Shown here in pieces: positions 10,476 to 21,739 of a DNA stretch of 64,000 bases (the first letter of the stretch is position 1; every line of letters begins with the position of its first letter). Made by a program: the position numbers and the translations under genes. Location: positions 45,292,001-45,356,000 of the forward strand of contig OY754466.1 of NCBI GenBank assembly GCA_963575645.1, written 5' to 3'. The stretch comes from Xanthostigma xanthostigma (lineage: Eukaryota > Arthropoda > Insecta > Raphidioptera > Raphidiidae). A model generated the notes under the pieces. The model saw only the letters and a program-made list of their open reading frames with translations. It was not told the origin of the DNA and ran no database searches.

Positions 10476-10944
10476 CTAGTGAGACCTGTGCGAATTATTC
10501 GCACTAAATAAGTATAATAATTAAATATGATTGCAGGTATTCAATTCGTTTCTAATTTTGCACACTGCTTATAACGTTCTTCTTTTTGTTGTATTACAAT
10601 ATGAAGCTCAGATGACAGATCGAAGAAATATTTTACTAAAATTGTCATATAGAGGCGCAAGTAGCAAAAGCGTTGAGCTAAGCTATCAGATGACATCATG
10701 CAGCATTGCTGTGACGTTGTTCAGCGTTGCTCGCTGTTTCAAAATTAAAGCCGTCAGATGGCAGACGTTGTTCAGCGTCGCTGTTAATTAATTAATTTAC
10801 AAAAACAAAAGCAATAATAAATTTTTTAGTTGTCGATGTCAGTAGAGCAAGCAGTTATCTGTAAAATGATATATAATTTATGTGGAGAAATTGTGTGGTA
10901 ATTGTGAGGCAAACATCTTAACCTTAACGTATTAATATAATATA
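10476..10944 (-). mobile_element. Helitron family D, copy 1
   Basis: The 3' end is CTAG preceded, on the minus strand, by the hairpin GTGCGAATAATTCGCAC. The body matches copies at 38556, 41657 and 44184, including CAGATGACAGATCGAAG and GTCAGATGGCA blocks. The 5' end is worn. A family A Helitron begins immediately after it at 10951, and a family A-like TCTATACTAATATATAAA lies just before it at about 10453. Confidence 0.75.
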
Positions 10945-10950
10945 TTATAT

Positions 10951-11105
10951 TCTATACTAATATATAAAGCTGAAGAGTTTGTTTGTTTGGTTGAACGCGC
11001 TAATCTCAGGAACTACTGGTTCGAATTGAACATTTTTTTTTGTTGATGGTCCATTTATCGAGGAAGGCTATAGGCTATAGAATATCACGCTACGACCAAT
11101 AGCCG
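10951..11105 (+). mobile_element. Helitron family A, 5' fragment
   Basis: It starts TCTATACTAATATATAAAGC and follows the family A body through GAGGAAGGCTATAGGCTATA, then loses similarity near 11105. The hairpin and CTAG end are missing. Confidence 0.75.
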
Positions 11106-12004
11106 TTTATACATAAAAATGTTAGATATACAATATATATTTTGCAAGGCTGAAAGGTATAATATTTAAAATATTAAAACATTCATGCAAAACCGCAGTG
11201 TTTCTCTAAACAAATACATTTGTTTTAATTTTAAAGCTCTTTGTTCAAAATCTTAACGTAAACTACAATAATTCGATTATATTTATAAATATAATAAATT
11301 CGAAAAATGTGTTGTCCTATTTTATAGCATCATATAATATTTTTAATTCAAATATTTATAAATTAAAAGTGATACAGGGTTGCGGATTGTCGAAATCGGT
11401 CCAGCTTGACTTTTTCTAGAAGTTCGGTCAATATAAAACAGGACAAAAATTGTTTAGTGTTTTAAAAAGTTGCAGATTTGCAAAACGCATGAAAACATGA
11501 AAAGTTTTATGATATTTGGAAAACTATATAAACATTGCCGATATGCTTAATATTGACGTGTCTTATGGAAAAAAGTACGCTGAATCGATTAGGCCTAAGC
11601 GCAAATTCGTATCTCGTTTAGTTCAGACGCTATGAGCGTTTAAAATTAATAAATATTTAAACAGTTAAAATTGGCTATATCTCCGAAACTAAAAGAGATA
11701 CATGGTTGCGGATAGTCGGAATCGATTCAGAATGAGTTTTTTTAAGTATGTACAATATCAAACGAAACAGATGGAACTTATTTTTCAAAAATTTTCCAAT
11801 TTTGAAAGAAGGGTCCCCTCTTCTTACTTTTTCTGTTTTTAGAAAAACCTATAAATCTGTGACATATTGTTTATATACGACCTACAACTGAGGTTATTCT
11901 TATAGAAAAAATCTCGCTGAATCGACTCCCAGCTCAGTATCATTAGCCATTTAGAAGTTATAGCGTTTTTAAATTTTTCCCAAATAATATAAATACATAA
12001 TAAT

Positions 12005-12068
12005 AAATAAAAAATCGCAGGATTGTGGACAAATATTTATTTGTCCACAATCCTGCGATTTTTTATTT
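12005..12068. repeat. 64-bp perfect palindrome, ATCGCAGGATTGTGGAC MITE ends
   Basis: AAAATCGCAGGATTGTGGAC pairs with GTCCACAATCCTGCGATTTT with almost no loop. The same inverted ends flank the larger element at 55343-55722, so this is a minimal end-to-end deletion form. The adjoining CTCGATGGACACGATATC is also shared. Confidence 0.8.
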
Positions 12069-12114
12069 ATAATTATCTCGATGGACACGATATCTAATAT
12101 AAATATAAATACAT

Positions 12115-12262
12115 TTTTAAAATAAATAAAATTGTCGACCAATTTTTCTCAGACCAATATATTGACAAAAAATAAAAAATAACAAATCAATACAACACAA
12201 GATGACGTTTCGACAATTTTATTTATTTGAAAAGTTCTATTCAGACGTTAATCAAAAATTTT
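12115..12262. repeat. foldback copy (ATTGTCGACCAATTTTTC)
   Basis: It has AAATAAATAAAATTGTCGACC on the left, GACGTTTCGACAATTTTATT on the right and the CAGACGTTAATCAAAAATT trailer. It is a rearranged member of the family at 6493, 9893 and 18822. Confidence 0.6.
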
Positions 12263-13045
12263 AATATAAATAAATGCTCTAATCTCTGAAACTAAAAGTG
12301 ATACAGGGTTGCGGACTGTCGGAATCGATTCAGCTTAAATTTTTCTACAAGTTCGAGTAATATAAAGCGGACCAAAAATTACTTAGTGTCTTAGAAACTC
12401 GCAGATTTGCAAAACGCATATGAAAACATGAAAAATCCGCGGAAAAAAATTAATTCCACGCGGGCAAAGGCGCGGGTTGCAGCTATTTAAAATAAATATT
12501 TAGTACCGCTGATCTCACGTAGTATTGTGATTTTCTTTGGGCCAATCCTCATATAGGTAGTTCCTACTGTTCTTCTTTGAGATGCGAATTTTTAAAGACG
12601 ATCACATTAAGATTTTTTGGTGCGCCACTGTTACGGGTAACAAAATAATATTCGGTTGACGTCCTTGCTTTTTCAGTAATCAAGTAAAAACAGTTTCCCC
12701 TCACAATGAAATTGAACAGTCGCTTGGGATTCGATGTCTTCGCTTTACCCGAAGATACGAGCGTTAAAAGGCAGGGCGTTTATTGAACATGTTCGATACA
12801 AAGCAAGTAGTGATGTGTCCACATGACTCTTAATTGGGAGCTGGCTCCGTGCTCTCCGCTCACTAAAACGAGTCGCTCAGAGGGAGTCGTTCAAAGGAGC
12901 GACGCTAGACAGTATACGCACTACACAAGAGTGCAGACTGCAGAGGTGTGAACTGTATTCATACATGCTCAGGTATAACGTAGCATTGCACAGCACAATA
13001 CACACTCAGCTCTGAGCTCATTTTAATATGATTCTGAACTACTAG

Positions 13046-13198
13046 GTTCGTTCCAAGCAGCCAGCAAACGGTTCCGAAACCGTCACCCGCATGCGCAGTA
13101 GATAAAACGTGTTCTAAAATCGCCACTACAGCTTCCTTTTACCTAGTGCGCATGCGGGTGGCGGTTTCGGAACCGTTTGCTGGCTGCTTGGAACGAAC
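13046..13198. repeat. foldback MITE, GTTCGTTCCAAGCAGCCAGC ends
   Basis: GTTCGTTCCAAGCAGCCAGC on the left is exactly mirrored on the right. The arms run on through ACGGTTCCGAAACCG and CACCCGCATGCGCA/TGCGCATGCGGGTG for about 60 bases, with a short AT-rich loop. A second copy is at 58028-58178. Confidence 0.85.
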
Positions 13199-13321
13199 TT
13201 TATTCGCATTTCGGATAAACTATACCTAAAGTATAATAAAAGCTTAATAATAATAATGTTTATTGTTACAATATTATATCCTTGTCAACGACGTCAATGT
13301 GAATGGTTTAAGTCAGCATTG

Positions 13322-13362
13322 ATTCTCCGAAGATGGCATACAGTTTGCCGAAACGTCAGACA
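13322..13362 (+). other. hammerhead-like motif (possible)
   Basis: CCGAAGA, then a GGCA...TGCC stem, then GAAACGTC. This resembles a hammerhead ribozyme core (CUGANGA, stem II, GAAA...GUC) but has C for U at the second core base and an extra base before stem II. It is probably an old repeat motif; activity is doubtful. Confidence 0.25.
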
Positions 13363-13719
13363 ATAAAATGCAATAAAAAAAACCCTCAGTATTTGCTTAG
13401 TACATCGATCCTATGCCACCAGGATTCATCCTTTAATCTTCCAATATAAGCTTAGTACTATTACACTTATAGTGTGTCATTCAACATTAAATGACTCAGC
13501 AAAGATAACTCCGTACGTTCAAAATTCACTAGTGCCTCTGTGACCTGTGCTGTGTGCGCTCTGTAAATGTGCGAATGCAACAATACAGAACAGCTCAGTA
13601 CAGAGCAATGGCGTTCGGAGTGAGTCATTCACAAAAAAAGAACGATTCGCTCCGCTCCGAGAAAGGAGTCGTTCATTATGAACGACTCGCTCAGGAGCGA
13701 CACGTCACTAAAAACAAGC

Positions 13720-14238
13720 CACATAAAAACGGTGATGGCCTTGCGGCGGCGGTAATAGACTGTATATTAAATTGATAGAAGACGCGAACTTCGAAAATTG
13801 CGATAACTAAATGAAATTTGATGTTGGCACGTTTTTTTAATGTCACAATTTTTTACACAGTTAATTTGGTGTAGGCACAACGTTAAAATAGTAATTCACG
13901 ATGTGTCAGAAATAATTGTATACAACAACGTATTATGAAAAATACTGTGGAAGGTGGTTTTTAGATGTAATCTCTTTATTTTGGTTTGTTTTATATTTTT
14001 CTTTTATTATATACTGGTTCGACTTCCCACGAATTTGTAGAATGCCATCGTTTTTTCGTCGAATTACGTTCAAGGTTGCCATCCATCCGGATTGGTTCGG
14101 ACATGTTCGGACTTTTAGCCTTCAGTCCGGACTTTGTCCGGCTTTTTAATTCGTCTGGATTTTTTACGCTGCAGGTAGAAAAATAAAGAAAATTAAAAAT
14201 TATTTTTTCATTTAATTACTTTAAAACAAAATGCACGT
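13720..14238. other. no gene; TTCGGAC/TCCGGAC-rich patch
   Basis: At 14085-14155 the motif TTCGGAC or TCCGGAC recurs about four times with variable spacing. The overlapping 66-77 codon frames here reflect that patch and look non-coding. Confidence 0.45.
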
Positions 14239-14287
14239 ATCAAATCAGTCTTCAATACTATAGTATAGTATTGAAGACTGATTTGAT
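14239..14287. repeat. 49-bp perfect hairpin
   Basis: ATCAAATCAGTCTTCAATAC pairs perfectly with GTATTGAAGACTGATTTGAT around a TATAGTATA-type centre. It borders the inverted-repeat element that follows. Confidence 0.85.
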
Positions 14288-14289
14288 AA

Positions 14290-15350
14290 AAAAAAAATTA
14301 ATATTTTATTTTTGAGCCCAAAGTTGATTGCTTTTAGTTGAGATGAGATCATGAGATTGACTAACTATAGTTGAAGTAGGTAGGTACATCTACATATGCA
14401 TAAGGTATAGTTACTATAAAAAAAAACTTCGGAGAAGTAAAAACTTCGTTCTGTGCTAAATTCAAAAACTTGAGGCGACTGGATCTCAAGATTATAACTT
14501 AAAAAAAAAATGGTTGTCTGTAAAGTCGGTTTACGGACGATAGTTTTACGTGATAACGTATTCCGTAATACATAACCTAAACCTCCCAAAATTTGGTTTC
14601 AATCCGCTTATCCTTGGTGTCGGAATGATAAGAAATGTCAAAAGTGACGTTTGCAACTTACAAAGTATTATGTTCTAATAATAATTAGTTATTCCAATAC
14701 TTAACTTAGAAGGCCTTGCATTTCACAATATACTATTGTCAAAAAATTGAATGCATTTATACAGCTATTTTTCTATATAAATTTGTATAAAATATTTTTC
14801 TATATAAATTTGTATAAAAAAACTGTTTAGGCAAATTCTGTTATACGAAATCTATGTAAAATGTTCTCCTCTTTCGTTTAAGACTGGTTTCAAACCGATC
14901 TGATTTAAATTGAGCGAGTAATTAGCAAAAAGCGTCAGGCGGAACGTTACGCGTTATGCGTTATGAGTTACGCGTTACACTTTTTCGTACATGCAGCCGG
15001 TGTTTTATCAATTTATAATATTGGTGATTCATCAATTTATAAGACGTTATCACGTCAAAAAAAATTCGAGGCAGACAAGGAATTGAAATCAAGCTCGAAA
15101 TTCTGTGCCTAAGACGTCGAAAAAAATGAATTTCGATGCAGACAAGGAATTGAAATCCAACCTCGAAATTCTGTGCTTATATAATACATCTATACATAAG
15201 GTATAGTTACTACCACAGAACTACTGTTCTGTGGTTACTACCTATACCTTATGCATAGATGTACTTCAACTAGTTAGTCAATCTCATGATCTCATCTCAA
15301 CTAAAAGCAATCGACTTTGGGCTTAAAAATGAAATATTAATTTTTTTGAC
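14290..15350. mobile_element. large inverted-repeat element, about 1.06 kb
   Basis: The left arm (about 14300-14420: CCCAAAGTTGATTGCTTTTAG, GATGAGATCATGAGATTGAC, CATAAGGTATAGTTACTA) is mirrored at about 15185-15340. The interior holds GGTTGTCTGTAAAGTCGG at 14512 and GACGTTATCACGTCA at 15043, both shared with the element at 22071. It also has two copies of a GCAGACAAGGAATTGAAATC unit (15070-15175) and a CCACAGAAC/GTTCTGTGG hairpin at 15213. No coding is recognised. Confidence 0.6.
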
Positions 15351-15359
15351 AATCAACTT

Positions 15360-16138
15360 TACTAATTCAACTGTTCGAAACGTCTAAAACATGCATTACT
15401 AATTATTTCATAACTGGAATAATTTTGAGATGGTAACCCTACTTACGTTGCCAAATTGGTCTCCACGAAAAGCGCTTTTATTTTAACGCGATAATATATA
15501 GTCTATGTTCATCTTTTTTTTCATTCTAAACAGTGGTGAAAGAATTTTTCAAATAGGTGCAGTGGTTCCGGAGATACCCTCCGCATACACACCGTGGCTG
15601 ACCCGTACAGATATTATTTACCATAATAATGTGGAATATGCAACAAAATTTAATTAATTAATTAGTTAATTAATTGTTTTTGTTTGGAATGAACTCCGTT
15701 ATTTACACAGCAGCAGTGTGTAGTTAATTCATATGATTTATCTTACTAATTTGACGGCACAACATGCATTGAAAATTTTATTATATTTTGTATTCCAGCG
15801 ACTAAAGTAATGAACGAGTTTTAATTGGAAGTTTCCTAAAAAACCAACATTTTATAGTCCACACGCCATGCTGAAAAAATGTACAGAGTATTCATAATTT
15901 GGACAGATTTCAGTGGCACTATAGGATAGGAACCTAGCCTTCTTTTAAATTGTTAACTCAAATTTCGATAAAGACATAGGTAACCAATGTCTAACATTAA
16001 GACTGGTCCTGATTATTTTCTCAAACTAGGGATATAAAAATTCATATTTAGGCTTTTGGTAAGACATAAAGAATTACGTGTTTCCGCGTTATTGCAAAAT
16101 CGTCCCCCAAAGAGGTAAAATAGGGGTTAACGTATATG
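15360..16138. other. no gene recognised
   Basis: AT-rich sequence with a TAATTAATTAATTAGTTAATTAATTG run near 15650-15676. No repeat end or coding frame is recognised. Confidence 0.5.
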
Positions 16139-16142
16139 ATAT

Positions 16143-16713
16143 TGTAACAAAACTGTTTATTTATTTACAATAATAAACGTTTAACAAAATAGTTAATCAC
16201 ACAAACGAAAGCGTACTTCTTTAACTTAACAGAAATAATAACGGTAACAGAAACAAAAAAACGACAGTTCCAAATAATAAAATAGAAACTAAGTAACAGA
16301 AGAGTATAGAGTCACTAATTATGTACACAAAATATTTACAATACAGGAACACACCAAAGTTTATTAGTACACTTGTCTATTTATTATATACACACGATTA
16401 TTTCCAAAAGTTATTTATGTTAAACCAGATTTATATAACTGCCCTTAATGATTTATGTCGCAATGCACTGACACTGTATCAACACATGAATGCCACACAA
16501 ACAACTGACTGACTGACTTTGCCAACCACTCTGCTCGCATTTTATAGCTTCGTCCCCCGTCTGGAGAATGCACCGAGATCCTTCCTTTACATGTATTGGT
16601 TTCTCCAGGCAATTCTAAGAAGGTCGGGTTTTGTTGGCTACCTGTTTTCCATTGTTGTTGTTGCTAGAAGATTCTACAGATTCCATAGTCGTCCCAACAG
16701 GGGGCACGCAACA
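16143..16713 (-). mobile_element. solo LTR (LTR C)
   Basis: Same family as LTRs A and B, 571 bp, with ATAT duplications at 16139-16142 and 16714-16717. It preserves the CAGTTCCAAATAATAAAATA region that is the uninterrupted version of the site where Helitron D sits in LTR E. It diverges from A/B and resembles LTR D, for example in CCCAACAGGG near its 5' end. Confidence 0.8.
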
Positions 16714-16769
16714 ATATAGATAATAATTAGTCTGTTCGTGACCTATGCGTTCCTGCACCATTCATTCGA

Positions 16770-16975
16770 CTACGGTGTTTGGTGAGTTGTTGTGCCTAAA
16801 AATTCAAAGTGTATAAAACATTGTGTTCCAAAGTAATACTGCAATACGGTGGAGCTGAAGGCTCTACTACTCTTATCGCTACCGAGTGGGACGCAGCCCC
16901 GTGAGAAAAGACTGCAATACGGTGTCGGTGCCGTGTTTCTTCTCAATCGCGTGCAGAGCCGCGGGTAGTATCTAG
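16770..16975 (+). mobile_element. Helitron 3' fragment
   Basis: The stretch ends GCGTGCAGAGCCGCGGGTAG, then TATCTAG before T. A GC-rich hairpin followed by CTAG|T is a Helitron 3' terminus. Upstream, GCAATACGGTG occurs twice (about 16851 and 16914). The 5' end is not identified. Confidence 0.5.
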
Positions 16976-17396
16976 TAATAATATAATTCTAAAAATGACG
17001 ATCGGCACGGTTTCTGAGCACAGTTTATTTTCTCATGCGAATTTAAATTGTTATATTAATGTGAACGACTCTGAAATGTTCTAAAGCAGTGTTTCCAAAA
17101 CTGGTGTAAGCGGGCAGAGCAACAAAGCTCGGTCGGTGCGACCCGAATTGTACAAGGTGACTTTTAAATTGATTCTTCTTTTTTAACAGCGTGTAGAAAT
17201 CAATTAGACGAACATATATTTTATGTAACTTTTTTATCAAAATTCAAAAATAAGAAAGAAACAGCCTTTCAAAGTTTAATTAAATTTTTAAAATTTTGTT
17301 TAACTAATTCAAAAGCCCGGTTGACACACGCGAAGTAATGACAGCACGAATCGTTTTTTCGCAGTTGCTAGTTCCGAGGCCGGCGTTAAGAAGCAT

Positions 17397-17591
17397 ATTC
17401 GGAACCCAAAGGAATGGTGAGACCTCTGGTGAGAAACGCGCCGAACTGTCCTAAGGTGGGTTTTTGACAGGTAAACTATGGAGGCATAAAGTAAACATTG
17501 ATTTAGAAAAGCATGAGGAAGCTATCATGTTTTTCTAAATCTATGTCTACCTTATGCCTCCATAGTTTACCTTTCTTTGGGTTCCCAATAG
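17397..17591. repeat. hairpin MITE, GTAAACTATGGAGGCATAA arms
   Basis: AGGTAAACTATGGAGGCATAA at 17469 pairs with its complement ending at 17572, and the centre continues with TTTAGAAAAGCATGA against TCATGTTTTTCTAAA. An outer pair, GGAACCCAAAGG and CTTTGGGTTCCC, brackets it. Non-coding. Confidence 0.75.
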
Positions 17592-17734
17592 CTTTTATAA
17601 ACTAATTACTCTGTTTTTACACGCTTTATATTAACTTCACTTGTAAGTTTGTATGTATGTATGTTTGTAACCTCCCTTTGGACTACAGCAAGTGGTTTAT
17701 TACTGTAGTGTAATATGCCAGCACTGTAACTATA

Positions 17735-17821
17735 GTGGGTAGTCGTGCGGTCTAAAGCACGGGTCTTCGCGGACGTCAACTCTCGGAATCACGGGTCATG
17801 GGTTCTAATCCCGTCCACGCC
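17735..17821 (+). pseudogene. tRNA-like module (Leu/Ser type)
   Basis: GTCGTGCGGTCTAAAGCACGG resembles the A box and D arm of tRNA-Leu or tRNA-Ser, and GGGTTCTAATCCC is a B box with one change. About 85 bases long, it has room for the extended variable arm of these types. Acceptor pairing is weak and no CCA-less end is clean. Upstream it shares TGTAGTGTAAT and a GCACTGTA-type motif with the T elements, and a foldback repeat follows at once. Confidence 0.55.
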
Positions 17822-17852
17822 GACGAAAATTTTTTTTTCGGAAAATTTTTGA

Positions 17853-18131
17853 CAATAAATCGAACTAAAAAGTGGAAAATAAATATAGTTTAAAAAAAAA
17901 CTAAAAAACACACTTTATATCAAACTAAAAAGTGAAAAATAAATATAGTTTAAAAAAACTAAAAAACACGCTTTATATCGAACTAAAAAGTAAAAAATAT
18001 TTTTTTTTAAATAAGCTTAAAAAGCGTGGGGCGCTTTGTTCCACATTTTCGTACATCGAGCGCCCCACGCTTTTTAAGCTTATTTTAAAAAAAATATTTT
18101 TTACTTTTTAGTTCGATATAAAGCGTGTTTT
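17853..18131. repeat. tandem units running into a foldback
   Basis: A unit of about 60 bp (TATATCRAACTAAAAAGTG plus AAAATAAATATAGTTTAAA) is repeated about 2.5 times. The last one becomes the left arm of a hairpin whose centre is GCGTGGGGCGC/GCGCCCCACGC at about 18028 and 18060. The arms pair over about 75 bases back to AACACGCTTTATATCGAAC. A relative lies at 18572. Confidence 0.75.
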
Positions 18132-18571
18132 TTGTTTTTTTTTTTTTAAACTATATATTTATATATTAATAGGGGCCCTCGACAGTTTTGGTAATCTCCG
18201 TAGGGGAAAACGTTTTGGAAACGCTGCTCTAAAGGAAATATTCCGCTCGTAACTTTTTTTTTATTTTCCTCATAATATGGTCTACAGTTATCTTGTTTTG
18301 TCGTTGGTTTTATGTATTTGATATTTATAAAATATGTATACTGCGAAATAAAAATGATACGTAAACAGAATTCTCGAAGCTTTAATAAAAGTTTAATTAA
18401 TTTGGTTTTATTTCTACCGAATATACGACGATGCTATCTATGGTAGTAAATCAAAGTAGCGTATGTCAGTAGGGAATTGTGCTGTCCCACATTTTTGTTC
18501 TTTTGGGAAATAGAAACTACATTTACAAATTGGATATAAAATAAATTTATAGTTAAAAAAAAAACTGAAAA

Positions 18572-18796
18572 AACACGTTTTTATAGCAATGTGCACTAAA
18601 AAGTAAAAAATATTTTTTTAATGATTTTGTTCAACAGCGATATATACCTAAGCAACTCGATATAATTTAATTTTTAATTAAATTATAATGAGCTTAGGGC
18701 TATCCTATCAAAGGTGAACAAAATCATGATATTTAAAAATTATTTTTTACTTTTTAACGCTTATTGCTATAAAAATAAAAGCGTGTTTTTTTATTT
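18572..18796. repeat. foldback relative, AACACG...AAAAAGTAAAAAATA arms
   Basis: AAAACACGTTTTTATAGCAAT to AATGATTTTGTTCA is mirrored by TGAACAAAATCAT to ATTGCTATAAAAATAAAAGCG. A further small member is at about 36281-36345 (CGCTTTTATAACAATGTGA and its complement). Confidence 0.65.
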
Positions 18797-18821
18797 TTTT
18801 TTTAACTATAATTTTAATCAA

Positions 18822-18945
18822 ATAAAATTATCGACCAATTTTTCAATTATATTGACAAACATATTAATATATTTTTGTCAATATAATTGTCTGAAAAATT
18901 GGTCGATAATTTTATTTATTGAAAAGTACTAATCAGACGTTAATC
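18822..18945. repeat. foldback copy (ATTATCGACCAATTTTTC)
   Basis: AAATAAAATTATCGACCAA is mirrored by TTGGTCGATAATTTTATTT, enclosing a central ATTGACAAACATATTAATATATTTTTGTCAAT-type hairpin, then the CAGACGTTAATCAAAGATT trailer. It is the most symmetrical member of the family. Confidence 0.75.
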
Positions 18946-18949
18946 AAAG

Positions 18950-19981
18950 ATTTGTGTGATTTTAATTATTTCACTAAAAAACACACCTACTACGTAGGCA
19001 ACGCAACGTACAGCGCCGCTGTACGGCTCGTTAACTGCTTACAGTAATTTTTCAAGCTAAGTTATTAATTCATATAAATTATTTAATTATATATTTAGAA
19101 ATATTTATATAAATTATTGTATTGTCACGGGTTTTTAATACGTGTGCAAAACTTCATATTTTTCAGACGTCTGGAAGTGGATGAAAATTGATTTGAAAGA
19201 ATCCATCGCATAGATACATACATTCATACACACATACAGGTTAAGCTAATAAAAGCGTGTTAAAAGTAGTATACGTACGTTGAATAATTTGATAATTTTT
19301 TTAAGAGAGTTAAAAATTCGACATGAGCCATTTTGACTTGATCATCTTGTTGGTCGATAGGTTCATACGATAAAACAGATCGTTCCTTGTATTTTTTTTT
19401 TAATTTAAATTATATTAATGCCGTCAATGAGGTTTGTAGAATGAACGTTATGTTCTTAATCATATTTAAAAATAAAAAAAATCAATATTTAAAATGCCGG
19501 AAAGACTTGTTGAAATCTTTGACAACTAGAAAAATAATCCTTGGTAATGTGATCCGATATAAATGACTCTCTACAAAATGGTTTTGAATGGAAATATGTA
19601 ATTATAGATTTTAGTTAAATATTCTTGTTTGAAAGATGGCATGCAAAGGCAATGTTTATCGGTTCAATGTATTAATGCACTGAATATTTTGAATGATATC
19701 CGGTCTGCGGTTTGCAATGTGTACAATCTGAATGCAGGTTCGGCTCCGGACAAAATTTTCCCAAAACTATATCAAAGATACCTAAATATAAAAAATAGAT
19801 TTTTACATTATTTAAAACCTAATAATTTACTGTTTTAATGTAAATTAAATTTACATAAGCTGTAAAAAAATCAAAATTATTAATTATTTGGGATTACCAA
19901 TGTGTAACCATATATTACTCTTTTCAGTGTAAAGTTCGCGGAGTTATTTACACTACACAGATATCCCAAACACATCTATAA
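18950..19981. other. no gene recognised
   Basis: Mostly A+T. A 69-codon frame at 19629-19838 resembles no known family. The short CGTAGGCAACGCAACGTACAGCG patch near 18995 is the only GC-rich segment. Confidence 0.5.
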
Positions 19982-20225
19982 AGACCGCTGAACATGAGGC
20001 TGGAAACGCTGCTAGATTTGCTTAGTAGTTTTCTAGCGCTGGTTTTCTGCTGTTATGTGCTCGCTTCACACGAGACGTCGTTTCAAGCTAGTTTTGTGAA
20101 TAAATATGGCGCGCGCGCCGTGACAGTTCAAATGTAAACACAGAGCAAAACGTGTCTGTTGTCTGACTCTGAGCAGAATTACGCCATGCTGGTTTGTGGG
20201 CGTTTGTTCAAGTCGCCCACGTGAC
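19982..20225. mobile_element. PIF/Harbinger-like MITE, copy 2 (truncated)
   Basis: It shares CGCTGAACATGAGGCTGGAAA, TTTTCTAGCGCTGGTTTTC, CTCGCTTCACACG and TTTGTGGGCGTTTGTTC with 8939-9325. The left end is worn and the right end is cut by the palindrome at 20231. Confidence 0.55.
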
Positions 20226-20230
20226 CAACT

Positions 20231-20403
20231 ATTTAAATTAAAGTTAAAACCTTAATAAAATATTGAACACAAAAAAAACCCGTTGTGCCCGACTAATTTA
20301 AAAGATATTTAATTAAAAGATTAAATATCTTTTTAATTAGTCGGACACAGCGGTTTTTTTTTTGTTTTCAATAATTTATTAAGGTTTTAAGTTTAATTTA
20401 AAT
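20231..20403. repeat. 173-bp foldback, CCGTTGTGCCCGACTAAT arms
   Basis: Arms of about 80 bases pair from ATTTAAATTAAA at the outside, through ACCTTAATAAA and TTGTGCCCGACTAAT, to AAAGATATTTAAT at a 6-base centre. A few mismatches are present. Confidence 0.8.
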
Positions 20404-20407
20404 CGAG

Positions 20408-20526
20408 GGAGATTTATTTGGTTGAGGAACAATTGAAAATAAGCTTTACCAGTGTATCGCTTGTAGCCAACGTTTCGAAAAATATATTTTCATATTTTCA
20501 ATTGTTCCTCAACCAAATAAATCTCC
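20408..20526. repeat. hairpin, GGAGATTTATTTGGTTGAGG arms
   Basis: The left arm GGAGATTTATTTGGTTGAGG with AACAATTGAAAATA pairs exactly with the right arm. The 45-base loop contains GCCAACGTTTCGAA, again a GAAACGT motif on the minus strand. Confidence 0.8.
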
Positions 20527-21217
20527 TTCAATACATATTTTGGAACAAAACTTGTACTAACAATTTAAATTAAATAGTTTTTTTTTAATTTCCACCGACT
20601 AGTTTTGGAGAAATCAATGAAAACATATCAGCCATCTACCGAAATATAAAAAAATCAAGCCTTTTATTTAAAATTGCCTTGGCGCTCGTACTACCTTAAT
20701 GTGTGTTTTTAGTATCGTACTCCAGTGTAAGAAACGTTGATACTTTTGACACTATTACGTTTGTTATATAAAAGTATAAGAGTGTATTATAGACTTAAAT
20801 TTCACTGAGTTATCTACACTACTCTATAGTTAGTATTGAGTTAACGGTGAAAAAGTAAAAGAATCCGTTCTTTTCTTTTTATAGGCTGACATGTCGTTAT
20901 TATACTTTTTATCAATATGAACAAAAAAACAAATCCAGCTTCCCGTTCTTTATACATGCCTATATGCGGAGAGATCGAGGCACAATCAAACCATATATTA
21001 TTATCCCGAAGCCAATGTAAGTTATATAGTGTGTGGTTTGTCTTTGAAGTCAGTCCAAATACGTATCACGTTTATTCGAAACGGTCCGATGAAAATATTG
21101 AGATGAAAATATTGACAGAGTGACAACGTGTGAAAGCTTCCCACACATTTTGCACAAATAAGTCTCATTACTGTAAATCTGTGACTTTCAATATTTGTTT
21201 ACTTATACGTAGCCTAA

Positions 21218-21739
21218 GGTCTCTTGTTAACGACAACGGATAACGGCTCGATTTTTATGACGGGCGACGGGCCGACGCGCAGTGCTCAGTAGATTAGTGC
21301 GAGTGTTTGTTAACGCGACGGGCATGTAATCGTTGCAACAAAACTCAACGGATACCCGCACGTCGCCTCTCGGCGTGACGGCGGTCGGTCCGATGCAGTG
21401 GACCACGTCATTTTATAGGAGTCTGTTGACGACGACAGATGTGCGCGCACATTTTTAGCTATATCTACCTACCTACCTTGTTCTGCTCATTGTGAATATG
21501 GAGTTTAAAATTGATATTGATATGGATTTATTAATTAGACTTGTTCATAATAGGCCAGTGTTGGGACAAGACTAGAAAATTACAAAAATAAATAAGCAAG
21601 ACATAACGTACTTGCACTTCTTCGCCCTTCAAGTATGGAACTGATATCGATAACATGTTATATTAGCGGATCGTGTACAAAGGTAACGGTTTCGCGTCGG
21701 CCCGTTACCGTTGACTAAAACAGTCGTTAACAAGAGCCC
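21218..21739. mobile_element. TIR DNA element, GGTCTCTTGTTAACGAC ends
   Basis: GGTCTCTTGTTAACGACAACGG at the left is mirrored by GTCGTTAACAAGAGCCC at the right. Both ends also carry CGGGCGACGGGCC or CGTCGGCCCG GC-rich blocks. TAA/TTA beside the ends suggests a 3-bp TWA target (PIF/Harbinger type), not certain. GC-rich and non-coding. A second end-like sequence, AAGCCGATTACACACGAG, follows at 21740. Confidence 0.6.

Larger units (their letters stand above)
11365..12492 (+). mobile_element. degraded Helitron-like repeat with internal duplication
   Basis: Two diverged copies of a block, AAAAGTGATACAGGGTTGCGG to GCAAAACGCATGAAAACATG, occur at about 11368-11500 and 12292-12430. After the second comes an end-like sequence with CGCGGGCAAAGGCGCGGGTTGCAGCTAT. 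This resembles the hairpin plus CTAG end of insect Helitrons with the last motif mutated to CTAT. Two smaller repeats are nested at 12005 and 12115. Confidence 0.45.
12808..13710. mobile_element. hAT element, 903 bp, non-autonomous
   Basis: Ends are TAGTGATGTG and CACGTCACTA, flanked by AAAGCAAG (12800-12807) and AAAACAAG (13711-13718), an 8-bp duplication with one difference. Repeated GAGTCGCTC/GAGCGA and CGTTCA motifs lie inside both ends, as expected for subterminal transposase-binding repeats. It holds a nested foldback (13046-13198) and no transposase. Confidence 0.8.
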
